Part shown: piece after piece, positions 57,625 through 64,000 of the stretch
Position numbering within the stretch: position 1 is the stretch's first letter
How the letters are laid out: the number at the start of each line of letters is the position of its first letter
Assembly (NCBI RefSeq): GCF_002115805.1
Contig: NZ_JFKC01000009.1
Coordinates: 54,024-118,023, forward strand
Length of the DNA: 64,000 nt
Source: Marivita geojedonensis
GTDB taxonomy: Bacteria; Pseudomonadota; Alphaproteobacteria; Rhodobacterales; Rhodobacteraceae
Direction: 5' to 3'
Program-made: the position numbers and the translations under genes
Notes under the pieces: generated by a model
Told to the model about the DNA's origin: nothing
What the model saw: the letters and a program-made list of their open reading frames with translations, nothing else
Databases searched by the model: none

Positions 57625-58722
57625 TCATCCGGAAATCTGGACAAACTGCGCGCCGGGAATGTCGCGCGGGCTGATGTGGATCAGCCCGGGGCCGTTTGCG
57701 ACACCGACCTGCTGCCACAGGCCGAAATGTTCCCGCCGCGCCTCGGCTTCCGTGCCGGCCATGAAGTTGTGCAGCTTTCGGCCTCGGAGCACGGTGTCAT
57801 AGAACCCGCACAGTGCAGCCTCGGTCAGCAGGGCGAAACTGTCCATGCCGTTGGGCATGAAGACATCCACTTCCTCGTCGAACGAATTGACCGCCTTTTC
57901 CTGACTGCCATGCAGCACCATCGGCACCCCCATCCGGCGGTTCAGCATGTTCTGCACGTCGATGAATTTCTGCCCCCGGAAGTTCGGGATTTCCTGCGCT
58001 TTCTGTTGCGGTGATTTCTCGGACTCCTCGGTGGCGGCTGGCGTTTTTCCAGCGCGGTTCAGATGGGACCATGGGCTGCTGGCATGCTGTTCGGAAACCA
58101 CGATGTTCACGCCGGGATTGTCGGCGGGCACCACTGCGAAGAGGTCATAGTCGCCGTGAATATACGAGGCGTGAATGACACCGCGTCCGGTGTCTTTCAT
58201 CAGGGCGCCGTAGCGCTTTGACCCAGGGCGGGTGTCGGTAAAGAAAGGTTGCCCCATCGGCAGATAGAAGCGGGATGGGGTTGACGCGTCCTTCCATTCT
58301 AGATCGTCGCAGTGACGACCCGAGGCCACGAATTTCTTCCATTCCTTCATGGCGGAGTCGTATTTCTTGGGTGTGGTATAGGCGAGGCGCATGGCGGCGG
58401 CGGTGGGGTTGCAGACCAGACCGGCCACCTCGGACACCCACCGTGTTCCCTCGATCGCGACGTTCTTCTGCGCGGTCTTGGCCTTTGTGTCCGGGCCTTT
58501 GGGGATGAAACCGGTCTGCCCGATATATTTGATCGATTCCGGGTTCGACCGACGCACCAGAATGAACACATGAAACCACCACGCGGTGTAGGCGAATGCC
58601 AGCTGGTCCTGGCGGCGCATCACCCGATCCGCATCCGGCGCATGGGTGCGCAATGTCGGTGCGATCATCTGGCCCTGAACGGCCTTGGTGTGATCGTAGG
58701 TTCCGGCAGACATTCGGCTCAT
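57625..58722 (-). CDS. ExoY/edema-factor-like (class II) nucleotidyl cyclase homologue
   Basis: This 365-residue protein shows, by eye, the signature of the bacterial toxin cyclases CyaA, edema factor and ExoY. HVFILVRR (51-58) resembles their VFGIRPV segment. GFIPKGPDTKAKT (71-83) puts Lys75, Lys80 and Lys82 at the spacing of the KG-x3-K-x-K motif; the catalytic pair 75/82 is seven residues apart, as in all three toxins. GDYDLFAVVP (190-199) gives the metal-binding Asp191 and Asp193, matching DYDLF of ExoY. VLHGSQE (269-275) offers His271 as the equivalent of the late active-site His. The following Asn of HG-x-x-x-x-N is not obvious. No signal peptide is seen. GGGAGGTG before the ATG decides the start. 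It is convergent with the methyltransferase gene and alone in operon. The match comes from memory, so homology is probable and activity unproven. Confidence 0.65.
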   Translation of the reverse strand: MSRMSAGTYDHTKAVQGQMIAPTLRTHAPDADRVMRRQDQLAFAYTAWWFHVFILVRRSNPESIKYIGQTGFIPKGPDTKAKTAQKNVAIEGTRWVSEVAGLVCNPTAAAMRLAYTTPKKYDSAMKEWKKFVASGRHCDDLEWKDASTPSRFYLPMGQPFFTDTRPGSKRYGALMKDTGRGVIHASYIHGDYDLFAVVPADNPGVNIVVSEQHASSPWSHLNRAGKTPAATEESEKSPQQKAQEIPNFRGQKFIDVQNMLNRRMGVPMVLHGSQEKAVNSFDEEVDVFMPNGMDSFALLTEAALCGFYDTVLRGRKLHNFMAGTEAEARREHFGLWQQVGVANGPGLIHISPRDIPGAQFVQISG

Positions 58723-59064
58723 GAGTTTCACCTCCCTGAATGGAGTGGAGGGTCACTGGGCCGCACGATACGAATTGCAGTCAAACATGTGCGGCTCTGA
58801 ACACGGCCCGCCATAAATCAATAAACGATGGCCAGAAGAGTACGGCAGCCGCTCCGGTCGGGCAAGAGAGTCGTGTGGCACCCTGCGCGAACCGCCGGTT
58901 CTGCCACACGCTCCAAGGCTTTTGCGCCCTGCCTCCCGCGTGTGTGAACGGCCCTGTGAGCCATACATTTCCTGCTTGCACAGTGTCAGGCGCCCCTCTA
59001 AGACGCGGTGGATTTTGACCGCCGCGGACGCCTCCGCGGCCCCTATGCAATGGATAAGGACGAC
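58723..59064. other. Spacer with the tig promoter and 5' leader
   Basis: These 342 bases separate the cyclase-like gene and tig, which are divergent. The tig promoter lies at 58976-59004. GCCGCGG (59021-59027) and CCGCGGC (59034-59040) form a hairpin in the tig leader, 25 bases before the ATG. No further gene is seen; the promoter of the cyclase-like gene should be in the left part but no strong element stands out. Confidence 0.6.
58976..59004 (+). promoter_or_regulatory. Promoter of tig
   Basis: TTGCAC (58976-58981) and TAAGAC (58999-59004) are separated by exactly 17 bases. This is a good sigma70 promoter 60 bases upstream of the tig ATG. Confidence 0.6.
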
Positions 59065-60396
59065 ATGCAGGTCACTGAAACCCTCAACGAGGGCCTCAAG
59101 CGCGGATACTCGATCACCGTTTCGGCGGACGAGCTGGATGCAAAAGTCAACGAAAAGCTGAAAGAAGCGCAGCCCGAAATCGAAATGAAGGGCTTCCGCA
59201 AAGGCAAGGTGCCGATGCCGCTTCTGAAAAAGCAGTTCGGTCAGCGCCTTCTGGGCGAAGCGATGCAGGAAACCATCGATGGCGCGATGGCGAAGCATTT
59301 CGAAGACAGCGGCGATCGCCCGGCGCTCCAGCCCGAGGTCAAGATGACCAACGAGGACTGGAAAGAAGGCGACGATGTTCATGTTGAAATGAACTACGAA
59401 AAGCTGCCCGAGATGCCCGAAGTGGACCTGTCTGCGCTGAAGCTGGAAAAGCTGGTGGTCAAGGCCGGTGACGCGGAAGTGGATGAGGCGCTAAAGAACC
59501 TCGCCGAGACCGCTCAGGACTTCAAAGACCGCAAGAAAGGCTCCAAGGCCAAAGACGGCGATCAGGTTGTGATCGACTTCCTCGGCAAGGTCGATGGCGA
59601 AGCCTTCGACGGTGGCGCTGCGGAAGATTACCCGCTGGTGCTGGGTTCCGGTTCCTTCATCCCCGGCTTCGAAGAGCAGCTGGTCGGCGTGAAGGTCGGT
59701 GAGGAAAAGAACGTCGAGGTGAAATTTCCCGAGGAATACGGCGCGGAAAACCTGGCCGGTAAGGATGCGGTGTTCGAATGCACCGTGAAAGCCGTCAAAG
59801 AGCCGGTGGCTGCCGAGATCGACGATGAGCTGGCGAAGAAATTCGGTGCCGAAGATCTGGCCGCGTTGAAGGCGCAGATCGCCGAGCGTCTGGAAGTTGA
59901 ATATGCCGGTGCCGCCCGTCAGGTGATGAAGCGTGCGCTGCTCGACCAGCTTGACGAGAAAGTGTCCGTAGACCTGCCGCCGTCGCTGGTGGAGGCGGAA
60001 GCCAAGCAGATCGCGCATCAGCTGTGGCATGAGGATAACCCAGATGTGCATGGCCACGATCACCCCGAGATCGAACCGACCGAAGAGCACACCAAGCTGG
60101 CCGAACGCCGTGTGAAGCTGGGTCTGCTTTTGGCCGAGCTGGGGCAGAAGGCCGAGGTCGAAGTGACCGACGCCGAGATGACCCAGGCGATCATGAACCA
60201 GGCCCGTCAGTACCCGGGCCAGGAACGTGCCTTCTTCGACTTCGTGCGTCAGAACCAGCAGATGCAGCAGCAGCTGCGCGCGCCGATCTTCGAAGACAAG
60301 GTTGTCGATCACGTGGCCGAGCAGGCGACCGTGACCGAGAAAGAGGTCTCCAAGGACGATCTCGAAAAAGCCGTCGAGTCGCTGGAAGATGAATAA
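59065..60396 (+). CDS. tig: Trigger factor
   Basis: Trigger factor is the ribosome-bound chaperone and prolyl isomerase for nascent chains. The 443-residue protein has the ribosome-binding signature [17 protein letters not shown] near residue 44, the FKBP domain [19 protein letters not shown] near 165, and the long helical C-terminal chaperone domain with the acidic end [14 protein letters not shown]. The ATG at 59065 (MQVTETL) has AAGGA directly upstream and begins at the family N-terminus. In many bacteria clpPX follow, but here the next gene is on the other strand. Confidence 0.96.
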   Translation: MQVTETLNEGLKRGYSITVSADELDAKVNEKLKEAQPEIEMKGFRKGKVPMPLLKKQFGQRLLGEAMQETIDGAMAKHFEDSGDRPALQPEVKMTNEDWKEGDDVHVEMNYEKLPEMPEVDLSALKLEKLVVKAGDAEVDEALKNLAETAQDFKDRKKGSKAKDGDQVVIDFLGKVDGEAFDGGAAEDYPLVLGSGSFIPGFEEQLVGVKVGEEKNVEVKFPEEYGAENLAGKDAVFECTVKAVKEPVAAEIDDELAKKFGAEDLAALKAQIAERLEVEYAGAARQVMKRALLDQLDEKVSVDLPPSLVEAEAKQIAHQLWHEDNPDVHGHDHPEIEPTEEHTKLAERRVKLGLLLAELGQKAEVEVTDAEMTQAIMNQARQYPGQERAFFDFVRQNQQMQQQLRAPIFEDKVVDHVAEQATVTEKEVSKDDLEKAVESLEDE

Positions 60397-60419
60397 GACC
60401 TTTCGGGGTTTTGAACTGC

Positions 60420-60451
60420 AAAGGCCGCCCGGTTGGGCGCCCTTTTCTTTT
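60420..60451 (+). terminator. Terminator of tig
   Basis: AAAGGCCGCCC (60420-60430), loop GGTT, and GGGCGCCCTTT (60435-60445) pair across one C-C mismatch, followed by TCTTTTT. It lies 24 bases past the tig stop codon. Confidence 0.82.
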
Positions 60452-60459
60452 TCAGGATC

Positions 60460-60535
60460 GGATCGGCTGTGCCGATCCGACCGAGGTGGGGGCGCTGCCC
60501 CCGTCCGCCTGTGGCGGACTCCCCCGAGGTATTTT
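60460..60535. repeat. Three-hairpin intergenic repeat ending CCCCGAGGTATTTT
   Basis: GGATCGGC-TGT-GCCGATCC (60460-60478), GGGGGC-GCT-GCCCCC (60488-60502) and GTCCGCC-TGT-GGCGGAC (60503-60519) are followed by CCCCGAGGTATTTT (60522-60535). The last 14 bases recur exactly, inverted, at 36909-36922. The layout resembles GC-rich intergenic elements common in Rhodobacteraceae. Confidence 0.7.
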
Positions 60536-60558
60536 AGGCCCAAAGAAGCCGCAGTGCT

Positions 60559-62514
60559 TCAGAGCGTCATGCGGAAGAGGGCAAAACCGTCGGCGTTGGT
60601 GCCCGCTTCCTCGAGCGTCATGCCTTCAAGGGTTCCGGCGTATTTCGCGCCGGCGGGTCCGGTCTCGAAGATCACGCTGGTGTTCGCCATCGGGGCGAAG
60701 CGCCAGTTGAAATCGGCTTTCGGGTCGACGGTTCCCTGTTCGACGATATAGCGCACGATCACGTCGCGGTTGGTGTCGGGGCCTTCGAACACGATGGTGT
60801 CGCCGGTTCCGGGGAAGCTGCCGCCGCCGCCTGCACGGTAGTTGTTGGTGGCGATGATGAACTCTGCCGCCGGGTCGATGGGCGCACCGTCATAGGTGAG
60901 ATTCACGATGCGGTTGGCATCGGGGTTGATCACCGCTCCGTCGCGGTCGAATTTCGACGGCTGGCTGAGGTCGATCTGGTAGCTGACCCCGTCGATCACG
61001 TCGAAATTGTAGCTGGGGAAGTTGGGATTCAGGAGCGGTGCGTCGGTCGATCCCGGTTCCACCTGGTTGAACATGCCCGCCGAGCGTTCGAGCCAGTCCT
61101 TGACCTGCGCGCCCGTCACCCGCACGGCGCGCACGGTGTTGGGGTAGAGATAGAGGTCGGCCACGTTCTTGATCGCGACATCGCCCACCGGCACATCGGT
61201 GTAGTATTCCGGCCCCCCGCGGCCCCCGGCCTTGAACGGGGCGGCGGCCGACAGGATCGGCAGGCCCTCATGCGGTGTGCCCTGCATCATCTGTTCGATG
61301 TACCAGGTCTGGGCGTTGGAGACGATCTGGACCGAAGGATCATCGGCCACGAGCGCGAAATAGCTGTGCAGCGGCGCGGCGGTCTTGCCCACGGCGCGGC
61401 GGACATAGGCCAGCGTTTCCTCGTGATCCGCCATCGTCGCGTCGAGCACCGGCTGGTAATCCTCGACCAGAGCGGTGATCGAGCGGTCTTCGTTCCGCCT
61501 GGAGATCGGGCGCGCTTCGGACTGGTGGCTGAGCACGCGCCAGCCATCGCCATCGCGTTCGAGCATCAGGTCGATGAGCCCCATATGGCTGCCCCAGAAC
61601 CCGGCCATAACCCCCGGCTTGCCCATGATCGTGCCTTTTGCCGTGTCGAGTCCCGGCAGGTTGTCATAGGTCGAGGAGGGGAAGACGAGGTGCGAGTGCC
61701 CGGTGAGGATCATGTCGATACCGTCGATGCCGGCAAGCGGGATGGAGGCGTTTTCCATCATGTCCTCGGCCTCTGCCGCGCCTATGCCGGAGTGGGACAG
61801 GGCGATCACGATGTCGGCGCCGTCTTCGCGGATCTGCGGGACATAGGCGCGGGCCGCATCGAGGATGTCGCGGGCAATGACGTTGCCCTCGAGGTGACGG
61901 CGGTCCCACGTCATGATCTGCGGCGGAACGAATCCGATCAGGCCGATGCGGATCGGGTGGGTGTTCCCTGCTCCGTCGGTGAGTTCGCGGTCGAGGATCA
62001 CATAAGGCGGCACGAGGGTGGTGTCCTCGCGCAGGGTGGCCCCGGTTTCCTTGACAACGTTGGCCGACACCACGGGGAAGTCCGCCCCTGCCAGCGCCTT
62101 CATCAGGAAATCGAGCCCGTAGTTGAATTCGTGGTTGCCCAGCGTCGAGCCGTCAAAGCCCAGCGTGTTCATCGCGGTGATGATCGGGTGCATGTCGCCG
62201 TCTTTCATCCCGCGCTCATAGGCGATGTAATCGCCCATCGGGTTGCCCTGCAGGAAGTCGCCATTGTCGAGCAGGATCGAATTCGTGGCCTCGGCGCGGA
62301 TGTTCCGGACGAGGGTGGCGACGCGGCTCAGGCCCACGGTGTCGGTTGGGCGGTCGCCGTAATAGTCGTAGGGATGCACATGCACGTGCAGGTCCGTGGT
62401 TTCCATGATGCGCAGATGTGCCTGGTTGGCGTTTGCGCGCGCCGAGAACGGGTGCAGGGCGAGAAACCCTGCGGTACTTGCCAGAAATCCACGGCGATTG
62501 AGCGTAACGGCCAT
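60559..62514 (-). CDS. cpdB: Bifunctional 2',3'-cyclic-nucleotide 2'-phosphodiesterase/3'-nucleotidase
   Basis: The 651-residue product is a periplasmic CpdB-type metallophosphoesterase that salvages phosphate and nucleosides. The N-terminus has a twin-arginine-like signal ([15 protein letters not shown]). The metallophosphoesterase domain shows [16 protein letters not shown] near residue 37, [16 protein letters not shown] near 83, [15 protein letters not shown] near 122, ALSHSGIG near 237 and [11 protein letters not shown] near 272. The 5'-nucleotidase C-terminal domain has [15 protein letters not shown] near 575. GGGGGA precedes the ATG at 62514. The 3'-nucleotidase specificity is taken from the family, not seen directly. 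Confidence 0.92.
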   Translation of the reverse strand: MAVTLNRRGFLASTAGFLALHPFSARANANQAHLRIMETTDLHVHVHPYDYYGDRPTDTVGLSRVATLVRNIRAEATNSILLDNGDFLQGNPMGDYIAYERGMKDGDMHPIITAMNTLGFDGSTLGNHEFNYGLDFLMKALAGADFPVVSANVVKETGATLREDTTLVPPYVILDRELTDGAGNTHPIRIGLIGFVPPQIMTWDRRHLEGNVIARDILDAARAYVPQIREDGADIVIALSHSGIGAAEAEDMMENASIPLAGIDGIDMILTGHSHLVFPSSTYDNLPGLDTAKGTIMGKPGVMAGFWGSHMGLIDLMLERDGDGWRVLSHQSEARPISRRNEDRSITALVEDYQPVLDATMADHEETLAYVRRAVGKTAAPLHSYFALVADDPSVQIVSNAQTWYIEQMMQGTPHEGLPILSAAAPFKAGGRGGPEYYTDVPVGDVAIKNVADLYLYPNTVRAVRVTGAQVKDWLERSAGMFNQVEPGSTDAPLLNPNFPSYNFDVIDGVSYQIDLSQPSKFDRDGAVINPDANRIVNLTYDGAPIDPAAEFIIATNNYRAGGGGSFPGTGDTIVFEGPDTNRDVIVRYIVEQGTVDPKADFNWRFAPMANTSVIFETGPAGAKYAGTLEGMTLEEAGTNADGFALFRMTL

Positions 62515-62634
62515 GATCGTGTCCCCCTGATTGGATTGAGTCTGCCCCAAGGCTAGGGCCGAATCCTCACAATCGGGTAGTGTTTTCGTTTCAGCGGCGT
62601 GAAATTGCCGGAGGCGTCCGAGATGCCGGAGGGA

Positions 62635-63777
62635 TCAGAGATGCACTTCGCCTGAAAAACTGGCGAAGCCTGCAATCTCATCCGGCAGGTCGGTGATGCC
62701 CAGGCCCGGAGTGGTGGCGAGGGTGAGTGTGCCCCTGTCGGAGGCGCCAGCCCAGGGGTCGAACGCGTCGCGCAGCGGGTTGGGGTTCACGTCGACCTCA
62801 AGCAGCCCGTCGCCGCCTGCCGCCGCCAGCAGATGTGCCGATGCGATGAGGCCAATCCCGCCCCCGAGGAAATGCGGGCAGTAGCGCTGACCGGACGTGC
62901 GGATCGCCTGTGACACGGGCCAGCAGCCGCTGAAGCCGCCCCATTTGGCAATGTCGGGTTGCAGCACGCCGAAGACGCCTGTGGCGATGGTATCTGCAAA
63001 GCTGCCCGTGCCGGTGATGTTCTCGCCGCCTGCCAGCGGGACAGGGCACTGGTCGGCAAGTGCGCTCCAGTGGGTGAGGGGGGCGTCGGCGGGCAGGGGT
63101 TCTTCGAGCCAGCCAAGGGGCAGGTCGGCGCAGGTCGCGACGAAGCGTTCGGCCTCGGGCAAGGCCCAGGCCTGGTTCGCGTCGGCGCAGAGGGTTTCGC
63201 CAGCGCCGAGGGTTGTAAAGAGTGTTCGCAACAGATCGGTGTCGCGCGTGAGGTCAAAGCCGACCTTGACTTTGAAGGCCGAGAACCCGGCCGCGCGGCT
63301 TTGGGCGATCTGGCTGTCAGCCTGCGCGATGGCGATGCCGCTGGCGTAACAGTGGACGGTGTGTGCAGCCTCGGCGTTGAGGAATTGCGCCACGGGAAGC
63401 CCGGCGCGGCGGGCCTCCAGATCGGTCATCGCGGTGTCCAGCCCGGCGATCACCTGCCGGAACGGCCCCCATTCGCCACATTGCAGGGCGCGGATGTGGG
63501 TCTTGTCGGTGAGTTGGGCAAAGAGGTCGGTCGCGCTGTCAAACGTCTGACCCAGAAGCAGGTCGGCCATATCCTCGACCACCAGTCGGGCGCGGTGCTC
63601 GGCTCCGGCGGCGGGCCAGTTGGCGAAAATCTCGCCCCAGCCGAACGCGCCGTCGCTGTCTTCGAGCCGCACGAATACGGCAGGGCGGTTGTGCATGACG
63701 CCGAAGGACGTCGCGACCGGTGATGCGATCGGAACGCGGTAGGCGGTGACGGTGATACGGGACAGGGTGATGGACAT
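62635..63777 (-). CDS. Enolase-superfamily (mandelate racemase/muconate lactonizing) enzyme
   Basis: The 380-residue product has the capping domain (about 1-130) and the barrel with the superfamily residues: the K-x-K acid/base in FSAFKVKVGF near residue 170, metal ligands Asp in LCADANQAW near 199 and Glu in GWLEEPLP near 225, then LAGGENITG near 250 and DIAKWGGFSG near 278. The likely reaction is abstraction of a proton alpha to a carboxylate. The barrel sequence does not reveal whether it is a racemase, dehydratase or cycloisomerase. The start at 63777 (MSITLSRITVTAYRVP) is typical. No pathway neighbours lie in the window. Confidence 0.85.
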   Translation of the reverse strand: MSITLSRITVTAYRVPIASPVATSFGVMHNRPAVFVRLEDSDGAFGWGEIFANWPAAGAEHRARLVVEDMADLLLGQTFDSATDLFAQLTDKTHIRALQCGEWGPFRQVIAGLDTAMTDLEARRAGLPVAQFLNAEAAHTVHCYASGIAIAQADSQIAQSRAAGFSAFKVKVGFDLTRDTDLLRTLFTTLGAGETLCADANQAWALPEAERFVATCADLPLGWLEEPLPADAPLTHWSALADQCPVPLAGGENITGTGSFADTIATGVFGVLQPDIAKWGGFSGCWPVSQAIRTSGQRYCPHFLGGGIGLIASAHLLAAAGGDGLLEVDVNPNPLRDAFDPWAGASDRGTLTLATTPGLGITDLPDEIAGFASFSGEVHL

Positions 63778-64000
63778 GAGCGCAAGACAGCAGGATGCGC
63801 CTGCAAAGGCAAGCGTGCCGATGCAGGGTCCGTGCCAGCTGCGGTCGTTGGAAAAAGAGGTGACGTCACCTGAGTTGGGTGGACATCCTCTCCCCAATTT
63901 ATGATTTTATGTGTTTGTTTTTGCTCATAAAAATCTGAAACAGGAATCCTACGTACCAAACAAGGTGCCAAAGTGAGAGTTGCGTACTGCACCCTTAGGG

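Noticed and set aside
57625..62514. Cyclase-like gene and cpdB as one cyclic-nucleotide system
   Set aside because: CpdB acts on 2',3'-cyclic nucleotides in the periplasm, while class II cyclases make 3',5' products. The genes are separated by tig and have separate transcripts.
63778..64000. Possible gene at the right edge
   Set aside because: No frame with a credible start or motif. TGACGTCA near 63860 is a short palindrome of the kind expected by chance.

Overview
The window is GC-rich chromosomal DNA from a marine alphaproteobacterium of the Roseobacter group (Rhodobacterales). The evidence is the gene content and order: a DMSP lyase gene (dddP) with every published active-site residue in register, a holin/muramidase pair of the type used by Rhodobacter gene transfer agents, a Fur/Mur-type regulator, and the run trpGD - trpC - moaC - moeA - lexA / comEC / gltX / gltA that I associate with Rhodobacterales. 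It is mostly housekeeping DNA. I see no insertion sequence, prophage structural gene, CRISPR array, rRNA or replication origin. The only tRNA is tRNA-Leu(UAG) at 55182-55265.

Layout. 1-31: likely first codons of a minus-strand gene running off the edge (possibly purL). 0.4-5 kb: LysR regulator divergent from a fused indolepyruvate ferredoxin oxidoreductase. 5-11 kb: acyltransferase, murI, a DUF3592 membrane protein, argC, ccmE, eno. 11-18 kb: three EamA/DMT exporters around fur/mur and a TerB/DUF533 gene, then selO, a GNAT and a nucleoside hydrolase. 18-22 kb: zwf-pgl-pgi. 22-28 kb: thioesterase, cupin, muramidase-holin, ccmF-ccmH, a PaaG-like hydratase/isomerase, a GNAT. 28-39 kb: gltA, gltX, comEC, lexA, and the minus-strand block trpG-trpD-ung-trpC-moaC-moeA. 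39-46 kb: a YibQ-like deacetylase-fold protein, DUF1638, a small membrane protein, a B12-binding corrinoid protein, a radical SAM protein and a betaine/homocysteine methyltransferase, which together look like part of a split methionine synthase, then an alpha/beta-hydrolase-OsmC fusion. 46-51 kb: EEP-family protein, dddP, a haem-dependent N-demethylase-family gene, a lytic transglycosylase, two uncharacterised membrane proteins. 51-55 kb: glnA-glnB with an NtrC-type box, and nnr. 55-64 kb: tRNA-Leu, a DMT exporter, a TPR-methyltransferase, an ExoY/edema-factor-like nucleotidyl cyclase homologue, tig, a CpdB-type nucleotidase and an enolase-superfamily enzyme.

The most surprising gene is 57625-58722. 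Its 365-residue product shares the spaced lysines, the D-x-D metal site and a later His-Gly with the class II (CyaA/edema factor/ExoY) toxin cyclases, yet it sits alone among housekeeping genes. Other points of interest are a family of paired perfect palindromes at gene ends (seven loci), identical 12-bp LacI-type operators placed differently at eno and at zwf (a possible CceR regulon), the split methionine synthase cluster with DUF1638, and the detached gene-transfer-agent-type lysis cassette.

All family assignments are made by eye from motifs and memory; no database search was possible.
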